Source: Duganella sp. 1411 (GTDB lineage: Bacteria; Pseudomonadota; Gammaproteobacteria; Burkholderiales; Burkholderiaceae_D). From it: a stretch of DNA of 64,000 nt. Below, piece by piece: positions 8,835-17,867 of the stretch. A model generated the notes under the pieces. That model saw nothing but the letters and a program-made list of their open reading frames with translations, was not told the origin of the DNA and searched no databases. Numbering within the stretch: position 1 is the first letter of the stretch; every line of letters begins with the position of its first letter. The translations under genes were made by a program, and so were the position numbers. The stretch is taken from the NCBI RefSeq assembly GCF_017833525.1, contig NZ_JAFICD010000001.1:2604001-2668000 (forward strand), read 5' to 3'.

Positions 8835-9293
8835 ATGAACTGGGTAGCTGTAAGAGAGGGTTTGGAACTGATCGCCTTGGCGATGCTGGGCTCAGTAGCT
8901 TTCGGCATCGCGGCGACATTCATTCTCCGCCGCTATTTCCCCAGAAAGATAGAGGACGACTACACCTACGTCCTGCGCTCTGCGGACGGCAAGAAAACCA
9001 CCGTTTTCCTGCCCCCGGATCTGCCCGAAGCCGAGCAACAGCAACGCATGCGGCAAGCTTATGAGAAGCTCGGCCTGCCCGCCCTGCCCCACTATCCGGC
9101 GCCGATGCCCAGCGGCGACACCAATCCCTGGCGCATGCACCGGCATACCACCAAGGCGTTCCGAAACGGAGATTTCCAGGCCATCCAGATCCCCCCTGAA
9201 ATCGCCTACGGCCGTCCCGACATCGATCTGGAAATTCAACGCATCGGCGACGAGCTGCGCATCCGTCCGGCCAGGGCGGCGGAACAAGCCTAG
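8835..9293 (+). CDS. Membrane-anchored protein with C-terminal AbrB/VapB-like domain
   Basis: A 152-residue protein. Residues about 9-30 form a membrane helix (LELIALAMLGSVAFGIAATF), followed by a basic stop RRYFPRK and a middle region. The C-terminal 45 residues (TKAFRNGDFQAIQIPPEIAY, then IDLEIQRIGDELRIRPAR) look like the swapped-hairpin AbrB fold of VapB/MazE antitoxins, usually KxFxNGxSQAVRIPxE. In this copy the usual arginine of the RIP motif is replaced (QIP). No toxin gene is adjacent. The start is well supported by AGGAGG 8 nt before ATG 8835. Such a fusion is unusual; DNA binding from the membrane or loss of DNA binding are both possible. Confidence 0.7.
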   Translation: MNWVAVREGLELIALAMLGSVAFGIAATFILRRYFPRKIEDDYTYVLRSADGKKTTVFLPPDLPEAEQQQRMRQAYEKLGLPALPHYPAPMPSGDTNPWRMHRHTTKAFRNGDFQAIQIPPEIAYGRPDIDLEIQRIGDELRIRPARAAEQA

Positions 9294-9324
9294 CGGTCCG
9301 CCGACCTGAGCGGCACGGCCCCAC

Positions 9325-9360
9325 AAACAAAAAACCCCGCCTTCTCGCGAAGATGGGGTT
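9325..9360 (-). terminator. Intrinsic terminator after the phosphate-transport operon
   Basis: Read on the minus strand, a stem AACCCC/GGGGTT, extended by CTTC/GAAG around a CGCG loop, is followed by a T-rich tract (complement of 9325-9334). It lies 27 nt beyond the stop of the transporter gene. The stem may also stop the converging plus-strand gene, but no T-run follows on that side. Confidence 0.75.
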
Positions 9361-9386
9361 CCACAGAGCGCCAGGCGGTCCGGTTA

Positions 9387-10400
9387 TTACAAGATGTGAT
9401 GCCCGATCCACCAGGCGATCGCGGCCACGAACGCCGACGCCGGAATGGTGAAGATCCACGCCCACACGATGTTGCCGGCCACGCCCCAGCGCACCGCCGA
9501 CATCTTTTGCGCCGAGCCGACGCCGACGATGGCGCCGGTGATGGTGTGCGTGGTCGAGACCGGCACGCCGAGCGCGGTCGCGGTAAACAAGGTGATCGCG
9601 CCGCCGGTTTCGGCGCAGAAGCCGCCCACCGGTTTGAGCTTGGTGATCTTCTGGCCCATGGTCTTGACGATGCGCCAGCCGCCGAACAAGGTGCCGAACG
9701 AGATCGCCGTGTAGCACGAAATGATGACCCACAGCGGCGGCATGGCGTCGCTGGCGTTCGAGTAGCCGGCGGCGATCAGCAGCATCCAGATGATGCCGAT
9801 GGTCTTTTGCGCGTCGTTGCCGCCGTGGCCCAGGCTGTACGAGGCGGCCGACAGCAGTTGCAGCCGACGGAACCATTTGTCGACCCGGCGCGGCGTCGAG
9901 CGCACGAACACCCACGACACCAGCAGCATCATCAGCGAGCCGAAGATGAAGCCGAGCAGCGGCGACAGCACGATGAACAACACCGTCTTGATCAGGCCGG
10001 CCGAGATCAGCGCGCCGGTGCCGCTCTTGGCCACGGCCGCGCCGACCAGCCCGCCGATCAGCGCGTGCGACGACGACGACGGAATGCCGTAGTACCAGGT
10101 GAAGATATTCCACACGATGGCGCCGACCAGCGCGCCGAAGATGACGTACTGGTCCACCACGCCGGGGTCGATGGTGCCCTTGCCGACGGTGGCGGCCACG
10201 GTCAGCTGGTGAAACACGAAAATGGCGACAAAGTTGAACAGCGCGGCCATCGCCACCGCCGTCTGCGGCTTGAGCACGCCGGTCGAGACCACGGTGGCGA
10301 TCGCGTTGGCGGCGTCATGGAAGCCGTTCATGAAGTCAAACACCAAGGCCAGGGCGATGAGGATGCCCAGCACATAGATGCTCATTTGGATGGTATTCAT
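9387..10400 (-). CDS. pit: Inorganic phosphate transporter, PiT family
   Basis: A 337-residue polytopic inner-membrane protein of the PiT family (low-affinity phosphate/metal-phosphate symport). Both inverted-repeat signatures are present: the N-terminal DFMNGFHDAANAIATVV and the internal SLGHGGNDAQKTIGIIW, plus TGAIVGVGSAQKMSAVRWG near the end. It is second in an operon with the DUF47 gene (19 nt gap). This is the standard pairing in which the PhoU-like protein modulates the transporter. An intrinsic terminator follows. Compared with E. coli PitA (about 500 residues) it is the short form typical of organisms that carry the DUF47 partner. Confidence 0.95.
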   Translation of the reverse strand: MNTIQMSIYVLGILIALALVFDFMNGFHDAANAIATVVSTGVLKPQTAVAMAALFNFVAIFVFHQLTVAATVGKGTIDPGVVDQYVIFGALVGAIVWNIFTWYYGIPSSSSHALIGGLVGAAVAKSGTGALISAGLIKTVLFIVLSPLLGFIFGSLMMLLVSWVFVRSTPRRVDKWFRRLQLLSAASYSLGHGGNDAQKTIGIIWMLLIAAGYSNASDAMPPLWVIISCYTAISFGTLFGGWRIVKTMGQKITKLKPVGGFCAETGGAITLFTATALGVPVSTTHTITGAIVGVGSAQKMSAVRWGVAGNIVWAWIFTIPASAFVAAIAWWIGHHIL

Positions 10401-10419
10401 GGACTGATCTTTTTTTTAA

Positions 10420-11046
10420 TTATGCGTTTTCGACGATGATGCCTTCGATGATGTTGGCCACATCCTCGCAACGGTCGGTCACGGTTTCCAGGATCTCGTA
10501 GATGGCTTTCATTTTGATCAGGTTGCGCACGTCCGGCTCGTCGCGGAACAGCTTGGACATGGCGGCGCGCATGACGTGGTCGGCGTCCGACTCGAGGCGG
10601 TCGATCTCCTCGCAAATGGCGACGATCTGGCGCGAATTGTCCATATTGTGCAGCAGCGCGACCGCTTCCTTGACCTTCTCGGTGCAGGCGAGCACCAGCT
10701 CGGCGAGGCGCTTGGCTTCCGGCGTGACCGAGTGCAGGTCGTACAGCGAGACGGTCTGGGCGGCGTCCTCGAGCAGGTCGAGGATGTCGTCCTGGCGCGT
10801 GATGAGCTTGTGGATGTCGTCGCGGTCGATCGGCGTGATGAAGGTCTTGTGCAGCAGGTCGACGGTGGCGTAGGTGATCTTGTCGGCCTGTTTCTCGATG
10901 CTCTCGATCGCGTGCACGCGGTTTTCCAGGTCGTCGAAGTTGGACATCAACCCCAGCATCTCTTTTGCACCTTTGACGCACAGGTCGGCGTGCTGATTGA
11001 ACAGGTCAAAAAATTTGCCCTCGGTGGGCATCAAGCGTCCAAACAT
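10420..11046 (-). CDS. DUF47-family PhoU-like phosphate transport regulator
   Basis: A 208-residue all-helical protein of the DUF47/PhoU-like family. It starts MFGRLMPTEGKFFDLFNQHA and contains the repeated E-x3-D-x2 helices (IESIEKQADKIT, EEIDRLESDADHVM, TDRCEDVANIIEGI) that line the metal-binding faces of the family. It is cytoplasmic, likely a regulator or chaperone of the Pit transporter encoded directly downstream. The start ATG follows GGAGAAAGAC. The whole length is normal for the family. The 117 nt upstream separate it from dnaB and should carry the promoter. Confidence 0.9.
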   Translation of the reverse strand: MFGRLMPTEGKFFDLFNQHADLCVKGAKEMLGLMSNFDDLENRVHAIESIEKQADKITYATVDLLHKTFITPIDRDDIHKLITRQDDILDLLEDAAQTVSLYDLHSVTPEAKRLAELVLACTEKVKEAVALLHNMDNSRQIVAICEEIDRLESDADHVMRAAMSKLFRDEPDVRNLIKMKAIYEILETVTDRCEDVANIIEGIIVENA

Positions 11047-11162
11047 GTCTTTCTCCGTTTCATAGTCGTGATTACTGCTACAGACCGCCGCCCGGATGTC
11101 CCGGACCGCGTCAGGATGGGTTCGCCCTGTTTGCTGTGGCGGACCCAGTGGTGTTGCCGGTG

Positions 11163-12548
11163 TTAGTCGCCTTGGTACAGCGCCAGGTTACCGGCGTAGT
11201 TGCCGAACTTGGTGTATTGGCCGATCCAGGTCAGGCGCACCGAGCCGATCGGGCCGTTACGCTGCTTACCGATGATGATCTCGGCCGTCCCCTTATCGGG
11301 CGAGTCCGGGTTGTAGACCTCGTCGCGATACAGGAAGATGATGACGTCCGCATCCTGCTCGATAGCGCCCGATTCGCGCAGGTCGGACATGACGGGACGT
11401 TTGTTGGGGCGTTGCTCCAGCGAGCGGTTCAGCTGCGACAGCGCGATCACCGGGCATTGCAGTTCCTTGGCCAGGCCCTTGAGCGAGCGCGAGATCTCCG
11501 AGATCTCGGAGGCGCGGTTGTCGCCCTGGGTCGAACCGGTCATCAGTTGCAGGTAGTCGACCACGATCAGGCCGAGCTTGCCGCACTGGCGCGACAGGCG
11601 CCGCGCGCGCGCGCGCATCTCGATCGGGTTGAGCGCCGGCGTCTCGTCGATGTAGACCTGGGCGTCGTTCATTTTCTGGATGGCGTGCGTCAGGCGCGGC
11701 CAGTCCTCGTCATTGAGTTTGCCGGTGCGCAGGCGGTGCTGGTCGAGCTGGCCGACCGAGCCCAGCATACGCATGGCCAGCTGCACGCCGCCCATCTCCA
11801 TCGAGAACACGGCCACCGGCAGGCCCTCTTCCACCGCCACGTTCTCGGCGATGTTCATCGAGAACGCGGTCTTGCCCATCGACGGGCGGCCGGCCACCAC
11901 CACCATGTCGCCCGGCTGCAGGCCGGAGGTCATGCGGTCGAGGTCGATCCAGCCGGTCGGCACGCCGGTGATCTCGGACTGGTTGTCGCGCGAATACAGT
12001 TCGTCGATGCGCTCGACCACCTGGGTCAGCAGCGGCTGCACCGGCAGCCAGCCGGCCGCGCCGCGCGCGCCCTGCTCGGCGATGGCGAAGATCTTCGATT
12101 CGGCCTCGTCGAGCATCTGCTTGACTTCCTTGCCCTGCGGCGTGAACGCCTGGCCGGAGATCTCGTCGGCGACGGTGATGAGCTGGCGCAGGATCGAGCG
12201 GTCGCGCACGATCTCGGCGTAGCGGCGGATGTTGGCCGCCGACGGCGTGTTCTGCGCCATCGCGTTCAGGTAGGCCAGGCCGCCGACGTCCTCGGCCTTG
12301 CCCAGCTGGGTCAGTGTCTCGAACACCGTGATGACGTCGGCCGGCTTGGAGCCGTTGATCATCTTGACGATCTGTTCGAAGATGATGCGGTGGTCATAAC
12401 GGTAGAAGTCCTCCGAATTCATCATGTCCGCGATGCGGTCGAACGCCGCGTTATCGCGCAGCAGGCCGCCAATGACGGACTGTTCTGCTTCGATGGAATG
12501 CGGCGGGACGCGGAGTGAATCTAATTGCGGATCGGAGGGGGTGTTCAT
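11163..12548 (-). CDS. dnaB: Replicative DNA helicase DnaB
   Basis: A 461-residue hexameric replicative helicase. The N-terminal helical domain (PPHSIEAEQSVIGGLLRDN) is followed by the RecA-like domain with Walker A GRPSMGKTAFSMNIA, Walker B-type LIVVDYLQLM, the conserved VIALSQLNRSLEQRPNKRP and the C-terminal IIGKQRNGPIGSVRL. It unwinds DNA ahead of the fork and recruits primase. No intein is present; the family is a frequent intein host. It lies downstream of rplI but is separated from it by a strong terminator, so it probably has its own promoter in the gap at 12549-12607. Confidence 0.97.
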   Translation of the reverse strand: MNTPSDPQLDSLRVPPHSIEAEQSVIGGLLRDNAAFDRIADMMNSEDFYRYDHRIIFEQIVKMINGSKPADVITVFETLTQLGKAEDVGGLAYLNAMAQNTPSAANIRRYAEIVRDRSILRQLITVADEISGQAFTPQGKEVKQMLDEAESKIFAIAEQGARGAAGWLPVQPLLTQVVERIDELYSRDNQSEITGVPTGWIDLDRMTSGLQPGDMVVVAGRPSMGKTAFSMNIAENVAVEEGLPVAVFSMEMGGVQLAMRMLGSVGQLDQHRLRTGKLNDEDWPRLTHAIQKMNDAQVYIDETPALNPIEMRARARRLSRQCGKLGLIVVDYLQLMTGSTQGDNRASEISEISRSLKGLAKELQCPVIALSQLNRSLEQRPNKRPVMSDLRESGAIEQDADVIIFLYRDEVYNPDSPDKGTAEIIIGKQRNGPIGSVRLTWIGQYTKFGNYAGNLALYQGD

Positions 12549-12607
12549 GGCGCGAATTATACCTGCTTAGGGCGGCAGCCAAGGCGTTGCGGCAAAAAAA
12601 TTGGCGA

Positions 12608-12636
12608 GAAAAAAGCCGGGCAAGCCCGGCTTTTTT
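12608..12636 (-). terminator. Intrinsic terminator between rplI and dnaB
   Basis: Perfect stem GCCGGGC/GCCCGGC with an AA loop (12615-12630), flanked by an A-tract and a T-tract, so it works in both directions. On the minus strand it ends the rpsF-priB-rpsR-rplI message. A second bulged hairpin (GCAC..CAGGCA/TGCCTG-TGC, about 12658-12682) sits between it and the rplI stop. Confidence 0.9.
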
Positions 12637-12689
12637 CAAATATTGCTATTATTACCAGCACAACAGGCATTGCTGCCTGTGCAAGTAAT

Positions 12690-13142
12690 TTAGGCTGCTT
12701 CGCCGACGACGGCGACGGTCACTTCGACCACCACGTCGGTGTGCAGAGCAACGCTCACCGGGTGCTCGCCAACGGTCTTCAGCGGACCGGTAGGCATGCG
12801 CACGGCAGCTTTTTCAACTGCGAAACCAGCTTTGGTCAGCGCTTCGGCGATGTCGAAGTTGGTAACGGAGCCGAACAGACGACCGTCGACGCCAGCTTTT
12901 TGCGAAACGTTCACGGTCATGCCGTTCAGTTTCTCGCCTTGGGCTTGGGCGGCGGCCAGTTTGGCGGCAGCGGCCTTTTCCAGTTCGGCGCGCTTGACTT
13001 CGAATTCAGCAACAGCCGACGCGGTAGCGCGACGGGCCATTTTTTGCGGAATCAGGAAGTTACGTGCGTAACCGTCTTTAACTTTAACGACTTCACCCAG
13101 GTTGCCCAGGTTGACGACTTTTTCTAACAGAATGATTTGCAT
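12690..13142 (-). CDS. rplI: 50S ribosomal protein L9
   Basis: A 150-residue L9, full family length. It shows the N-terminal rRNA-binding domain [20 protein letters not shown], with [16 protein letters not shown], the long connecting helix (about 45-75) and the C-terminal domain ending [15 protein letters not shown]9 binds 23S rRNA domain V and bridges away from the L1 stalk. It is last gene of the rpsF-priB-rpsR-rplI operon, 28 nt after rpsR, with GGAG ahead of the ATG, and is followed by a strong intrinsic terminator. Confidence 0.97.
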   Translation of the reverse strand: MQIILLEKVVNLGNLGEVVKVKDGYARNFLIPQKMARRATASAVAEFEVKRAELEKAAAAKLAAAQAQGEKLNGMTVNVSQKAGVDGRLFGSVTNFDIAEALTKAGFAVEKAAVRMPTGPLKTVGEHPVSVALHTDVVVEVTVAVVGEAA

Positions 13143-13170
13143 AGTTTTTCTCCAGGATTAGACTACGCAA

Positions 13171-13461
13171 TTAAGCGTGGTGCAGATCGGTGTAAGGCAG
13201 CAGCGCGAGGTAGCGGGCGCGTTTGATGGCGGTGTCAACTTGACGCTGGTAGTGCGCCTTGGTGCCGGTCAGACGTGCTGGCATGATCTTGCCGTTTTCC
13301 TGGACGAAGTCCTTCAGGGTGTCAACGTCTTTGTAGTCAACCTGCTCAACGCCAGCGGCGGTGAAGCGGCAGAACTTCTTACGCTTGAACAGTGGATTTT
13401 GTTGCTTGCGCTTTTCTTTAAGCTTGAGCTTGTTTTTGTCGAACTTTTTACCGAATGCCAT
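13171..13461 (-). CDS. rpsR: 30S ribosomal protein S18
   Basis: A 96-residue S18. The basic extension [19 protein letters not shown] precedes the conserved core [20 protein letters not shown] and [32 protein letters not shown]. It binds 16S rRNA together with S6 in the small-subunit platform, which fits its place in the same operon as rpsF. It starts 15 nt after the priB stop with GGAG in the spacer. The N-terminal extension is longer than in E. coli S18 (75 residues) but usual in betaproteobacteria. Confidence 0.97.
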   Translation of the reverse strand: MAFGKKFDKNKLKLKEKRKQQNPLFKRKKFCRFTAAGVEQVDYKDVDTLKDFVQENGKIMPARLTGTKAHYQRQVDTAIKRARYLALLPYTDLHHA

Positions 13462-13476
13462 TTGAGGCTCCTGTAT

Positions 13477-13782
13477 CTAAATTGAGCTGTCTGGGACAGC
13501 ACTAAAATCAATGATGTGAAACACCAGGCTTTTGCTGTTGCGTGTCTTCTTGTTGATAAAACCGGTGAACTGGTACACCCCGCCCAGTGGCGCCTGGCTG
13601 AAGCGGCCCGAGATCTCGCCCGCGGCGACCGCGGAAATCTCAAACTCGCTCAACCGGGCTATGCCCGCCTCCATCTGCTGCGACCGGTGCTGGAGTACAG
13701 CGTTCACGATCGGCATGCCGGCCGGGGTATAGCGCAAGGCGTCCCGTTCGGCGATCAAGGCAATGAATTGGCTTTGATTCAC
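13477..13782 (-). CDS. priB: Primosomal replication protein N (PriB)
   Basis: A 101-residue OB-fold single-strand-binding protein of the replication-restart primosome. It contains IALIAERDALRYTPAGMPIV, AVLQHRSQQMEAG and LGGVYQFTGFINKKTRNSKS, as in betaproteobacterial PriB. It sits in its standard place between rpsF and rpsR. The start is not an ATG. I prefer GTG at 13782 (protein beginning VNQSQFIALI), where family resemblance begins. A TTG at 13812, directly against the rpsF stop, would add 10 residues; neither has a strong ribosome site, so translation is probably coupled to rpsF. Confidence 0.9.
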   Translation of the reverse strand: MNQSQFIALIAERDALRYTPAGMPIVNAVLQHRSQQMEAGIARLSEFEISAVAAGEISGRFSQAPLGGVYQFTGFINKKTRNSKSLVFHIIDFSAVPDSSI

Positions 13783-13812
13783 TGGAGCTGTGTCAGCTCG
13801 GTTTTGCAACAA

Positions 13813-14205
13813 TTAGGCCGCTGGAGCGGCGGCAACAGGAGCTGCTGGGGCTTCGGTGCGATGCGATTTCGCCGCATCTTCACGTTGTACCGACTTCATC
13901 ATCGGCGAAGGAGCGGTTTCCGCTTTCTTCATCTTGACGGTCAGGTGACGCAGCACGGCATCATTGAATTTGAAGGCGGTTTCCAGCTCGACCAGGGTCT
14001 CGTTGTCGCATTCGATGTTCAGGCAGATGTAGTGTGCTTTGGCCAGTTTCTGGATCGAGTAAGCCATTTGACGACGGCCCCAATCTTCAACACGGTGCAC
14101 GGCGCCGCCGCGGGTCGTTACGGTGGTCTTGTAACGTTCGATCATGGCGGGCACTTGCTCGCTCTGGTCCGGATGGACGATAAATACTATTTCATAGTGA
14201 CGCAT
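13813..14205 (-). CDS. rpsF: 30S ribosomal protein S6
   Basis: A 130-residue S6 beginning [20 protein letters not shown], with the core [20 protein letters not shown] and a variable alanine/proline-rich tail ([13 protein letters not shown]). Tail additions are common in this protein, where glutamates may be added by RimK in some species. It pairs with S18 on the platform. The ATG at 14205 has GGGAG at the right distance; an upstream in-frame start at 14250 would add non-conserved residues. First gene of the ribosomal operon, with the promoter in 14206-14363. Confidence 0.96.
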   Translation of the reverse strand: MRHYEIVFIVHPDQSEQVPAMIERYKTTVTTRGGAVHRVEDWGRRQMAYSIQKLAKAHYICLNIECDNETLVELETAFKFNDAVLRHLTVKMKKAETAPSPMMKSVQREDAAKSHRTEAPAAPVAAAPAA

Positions 14206-14363
14206 GCAAACTCCCTTAAGGACTGTGAATAGTGCCCACCCTGGCGTCAAGACAGGTGTGGGAAGAGGTAAGCCGGCGACTATAGCAGCTTTTCGGACAG
14301 AAATCTACCCCTTGCCGCCCCCGCGACAGTGCTAACATCTTGTAAAACCAACAGGATTCCGAT

Positions 14364-17078
14364 ATGCCACCCATTCGCCTACCCTGCGCGCTGTCTCCAT
14401 TGCTGTTTTCACTGCTGCTGGCGGCCTCCGCCTCTGCCGCCGAAACCCCCGCCCCGGCCCCGGCCAAACCCAGCCATCCCGACGTCGCCACCCAAGCCTA
14501 CCGCACCAAACAATTCCTGCTGGCCCTGCGCACCGACACCCAGACGCTGGCCCGGCTCGATCCCATCGCCGACCCGAGCTTCGACTTCACGCCCGGCCCG
14601 CGCGAGGCCGAGCGCCAGTACGACGGCTACGCCCACATAGGCGACCTCAACCTGCGCGTGCGCGGCGCCGACGGCGCCCAGTGGCAAGAGTTTTCCTCGT
14701 CGGCGGCGCGGCGCCCGGTCACCCCGCTGGCGGCAGGCGGCAAGACGCTGGCGGCGGCCGACATCACCGCCAGCCTGGGCAAGGACGTGCCGCTGACGGT
14801 CGAGCGGCGCTGGCTCAACGAAGGCGGCGCGCTGGTGCTGCGCTTCACGTTGATCAACAACTCCGGCGCGCCCGTGGAGATCGGCGGCCTCGGCATGCCG
14901 ATGGTGTTCGACAACATCATCACCGACCGCACGCTCGAGCAGGCGCACGCCAGCGCCAGTTTCGCCGATCCGTACATCGGCCGCGATGGCGGTTACGTGC
15001 AGGTCACGCGCCTGAACGGCCAAGGCCCGGCGCTGATCGTCACGCCGGACGGGCGCACGCCGCTCGAGGCGTGGCGTCCGCTGGCCGACCGCAGCGCCCG
15101 CGCGCAAACGGCCGAGGGCTTTTACGACTGGACCGTCGCCAGCAAGGCGTATGCCGAGAACGAATGGAAAAACGCCGGCGAACAATGGAACGCGCCCACC
15201 AGCATCACGCTGGCGCCCGGCGCGCGGCGCGACATCGGCGTGCGCTTCGCCACGGCGCCGTCGATCCGCGCGATCGAGGCCACCCTGCTGGCGCGGAAGC
15301 GCCCGGTGGCCGTCGGCATCCCCGGCTACGTCGTGCCGACCGACCTGGAGGCGACCTTGTTCCTCAACAGTCCGCAGAAAGTGGTCGGCATCACCAGCTC
15401 GCCCGAGGGCGCGCTGGCCGTCACGCCGGCCAAGGCGTCCGCGAAAGGCTGGGCGCGCTACACGGTGCGCGGCAACGGCTGGGGCCCGGCGCGGCTATCG
15501 ATCGCCTACGCCGACGGCAGCGTGCAGACGGTCAGCTATTTCATCACCAAGCCGCTGGAACAGGCGGTGGCCGACCTGGGCAAGTTCGCCACCACGCAGC
15601 AATGGTTCGACGACAAGAAAGATCCGTTCAAACGCGCGCCCGCCATCCTGACGTACGACCGCGACGCCAAGCGCATCGTCACCGACGACCCGCGCGTGTG
15701 GATCTCCGGCATGAGCGACGAAGGCGGCGGCGGCAGCTGGGTGGCGGCCATCAGCAAGCAGCTCGACAACCCCGACCCCGCCGAGGTGGCCAAGCTGGAA
15801 CGCCTGGTCAACGAAACGGTGGTCGGCAAACTGCAGGTGGCCGACGGCCCGCAGGCCGGCGCCGTGCGCAAGAGCTTGTTCTACTACGACCCCAAGGCCT
15901 TCCCCGGCTACTACAACCCCAAGGCCAACTGGGGCACCTGGGCCTCGTGGAAGAAGCAGGACGCCGACGACCTCGGGCGCGCCTACAACTATCCGCACGT
16001 GGCCATCGGCCACTGGGTGCTGTACCGGCTGGCGCGCAACCACGCCGGCCTGGTCAACGCGCACGACTGGCGCTGGTATCTGAACAAGGCCTACCAGACC
16101 ACGGTGGCGATGGTGCGCGACGCGCCCGAGTACGCGCAGTTCGGCCTGATGGAGGGCGACGTCTTCGTCGACATCCTCAAGGACCTGCAACGCGAGGGCA
16201 TGAGCGCCGAGGCGGCCGACATGGAAAGCATGATGAAGCGGCGCGCCGACCACTGGCGCACGCTGGCCTACCCGTTCGGCAGCGAGATGGCGTGGGACTC
16301 GACCGGCCAGGCCGAGGTCTACGCGTGGATGCGCCACTTCGGCTACAAGAAGCAGGCCGACATCACGCGCGAGGTGATCCTCGGCTACGATCCGGCGATC
16401 CCCAGCTGGGGCTACAACGGCAACGCCCGCCGCTACTGGGACTTCCTGTACGGCGGCAAGACCGCGCGCATCGAACGCCAGATCCATCACTACGGTTCGA
16501 CGTTGAACGCGGTGCCGCTGTTCGACGCCTACCGCGCCGACCCAAGCGACCTGCACCTGCTGCGCGTAGCCTACGGCGGCCTGCTGGGCGGCATCACCAA
16601 CATCGACCGCGACGGTTTTTCGTCGGCCGCGTTCCACGCCTGGCCCGACATGATGCGCTGGGACGCCTACAGCGGCGACTACGGCATGGGCTTCTACGGC
16701 CACGCCTACGCCAGCGCCACCTACGTGGTCAAGGACCCAACGTTCGGCTGGCTGGGCTTCGGCGGCAACCTGCAAATGGAAAAGAACGGCGTGGTGCGGA
16801 TCACGCCGAAGGACAGCGCCCGCACGCGCCTGTTCGTGGCGCCGGCGCGCGCGTGGATCACCTTGGAGGCGGGCAAGATCGACAGCGCCACCTACGATCC
16901 GAAAAGCCGCGCCATCACGCTGGAGCTGGCGCCGGCCACCAGCGCCACGCCGGCGGCCCGGCTGCTGATCGACAGCCCGGGCGGCAAAATCAAGCCGCAG
17001 GGCCTGGTTGCCGAGCGCGGCGGATACCAGGTTCCACTGACGGCAGCGGCCACGCGCGTGCTGCTGAAGCCACGATGA
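14364..17078 (+). CDS. Large secreted DUF5695-type protein
   Basis: A 904-residue exported protein. A signal peptide is clear (LSPLLFSLLLAASASAAE, cleavage near residue 26). The remainder looks like the DUF5695 family: an N-terminal beta-sandwich (LNLRVRGADGAQWQEFSSS to about 330), then a helical, aromatic-rich region similar to an alpha/alpha barrel of carbohydrate-active enzymes (DDLGRAYNYPHVAIGHWVLY, EMAWDSTGQAEVYAWMRHFG, WGYNGNARRYWDFLYGG), and a short C-terminal beta-domain. The function is not established; an envelope or secreted glycan-processing role is a reasonable guess. It is a single gene, convergent with nothing, and followed by lexA in the same direction after 117 nt. Confidence 0.7.
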   Translation: MPPIRLPCALSPLLFSLLLAASASAAETPAPAPAKPSHPDVATQAYRTKQFLLALRTDTQTLARLDPIADPSFDFTPGPREAERQYDGYAHIGDLNLRVRGADGAQWQEFSSSAARRPVTPLAAGGKTLAAADITASLGKDVPLTVERRWLNEGGALVLRFTLINNSGAPVEIGGLGMPMVFDNIITDRTLEQAHASASFADPYIGRDGGYVQVTRLNGQGPALIVTPDGRTPLEAWRPLADRSARAQTAEGFYDWTVASKAYAENEWKNAGEQWNAPTSITLAPGARRDIGVRFATAPSIRAIEATLLARKRPVAVGIPGYVVPTDLEATLFLNSPQKVVGITSSPEGALAVTPAKASAKGWARYTVRGNGWGPARLSIAYADGSVQTVSYFITKPLEQAVADLGKFATTQQWFDDKKDPFKRAPAILTYDRDAKRIVTDDPRVWISGMSDEGGGGSWVAAISKQLDNPDPAEVAKLERLVNETVVGKLQVADGPQAGAVRKSLFYYDPKAFPGYYNPKANWGTWASWKKQDADDLGRAYNYPHVAIGHWVLYRLARNHAGLVNAHDWRWYLNKAYQTTVAMVRDAPEYAQFGLMEGDVFVDILKDLQREGMSAEAADMESMMKRRADHWRTLAYPFGSEMAWDSTGQAEVYAWMRHFGYKKQADITREVILGYDPAIPSWGYNGNARRYWDFLYGGKTARIERQIHHYGSTLNAVPLFDAYRADPSDLHLLRVAYGGLLGGITNIDRDGFSSAAFHAWPDMMRWDAYSGDYGMGFYGHAYASATYVVKDPTFGWLGFGGNLQMEKNGVVRITPKDSARTRLFVAPARAWITLEAGKIDSATYDPKSRAITLELAPATSATPAARLLIDSPGGKIKPQGLVAERGGYQVPLTAAATRVLLKPR

Positions 17079-17148
17079 CGGGCGTTGAGCGAACTTTTTT
17101 CATTTTATTTCGCTGAACACAACAAATTTCCTTGCATTGCGGGCCATA

Positions 17149-17181
17149 CTGTACAAAAATACAGACTGTCTATATACACAG
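17149..17181 (+). promoter_or_regulatory. Two tandem SOS boxes upstream of lexA
   Basis: CTGTACAAAAATACAG (17149-17164) and CTGTCTATATACACAG (17166-17181) both fit the CTG-N10-CAG LexA operator and are separated by one base. The second ends 14 nt before the lexA ATG. This is the expected arrangement for autorepression, with cooperative occupancy likely. Known for the family: many proteobacterial lexA promoters carry two boxes. Confidence 0.93.
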
Positions 17182-17195
17182 GCCCAACTGCACTC

Positions 17196-17834
17196 ATGAT
17201 CAAGCTCACCGCACGCCAGGAACAAATTCTCAATCTGATCAAGGATGCCATCGAAAACACCGGCTTCCCGCCGACGCGCGCCGAGATCGCCAACGAACTG
17301 GGCTTCAAATCCGCCAACGCGGCCGAGGAGCACTTGCAGGCGCTGGCGCGCAAGGGCGCGATCGAGATCGCCGCCGGCACCTCGCGCGGCATCCGCCTGC
17401 TGGGCGTGCACGCCGAGCCGGCGACGCCGAAGGTGCCGGTGTCGCTGATGATGTCGTTGCCGCTGATCGGCCGCGTGGCCGCCGGCTCGCCGATCCTGGC
17501 GCAGGAAAATCTGGAAACGAGCTACAGCGTCGACCCGGCGATGTTCTCGTCCAAGCCGGACTATCTGCTCAAGGTGCGGGGCGAATCGATGCGCGACGCC
17601 GGCATCATGGACGGCGACCTGCTGGCGGTGAAGAAAGTCGACAGCGCCAAGAACGGCCAGATCGTCGTCGCGCGGATCGGCAACGACGTCACGGTCAAGC
17701 GCTACCGCAAGACCGGCACCTTGGTCGAGCTGCTGCCGGAGAATCCCGACTTCAAGATCATCAAGGTCGACCCGGAGGCGGACGAATTCGCGCTCGAAGG
17801 CCTGGCGGTCGGCCTGATGCGCAGCTGGCACTAA
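17196..17834 (+). CDS. lexA: SOS repressor LexA
   Basis: A 212-residue LexA. The winged helix-turn-helix (1-70: [40 protein letters not shown]) precedes the self-cleavage domain. The scissile Ala96-Gly97 (RVAAGSP), Ser131 ([10 protein letters not shown]) and Lys168 (DVTVKRY) are all present, so RecA-stimulated autocleavage should work. It represses SOS genes until DNA damage. The start ATG at 17196 matches the family and follows two SOS boxes. A longer reading from 17085 would translate the operator and is rejected. The gene is monocistronic, followed by palindrome copy 3. Confidence 0.97.
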   Translation: MIKLTARQEQILNLIKDAIENTGFPPTRAEIANELGFKSANAAEEHLQALARKGAIEIAAGTSRGIRLLGVHAEPATPKVPVSLMMSLPLIGRVAAGSPILAQENLETSYSVDPAMFSSKPDYLLKVRGESMRDAGIMDGDLLAVKKVDSAKNGQIVVARIGNDVTVKRYRKTGTLVELLPENPDFKIIKVDPEADEFALEGLAVGLMRSWH

Positions 17835-17867
17835 GCCGGGCCGGGGCCACAGGGTTAAACGTGGAGA

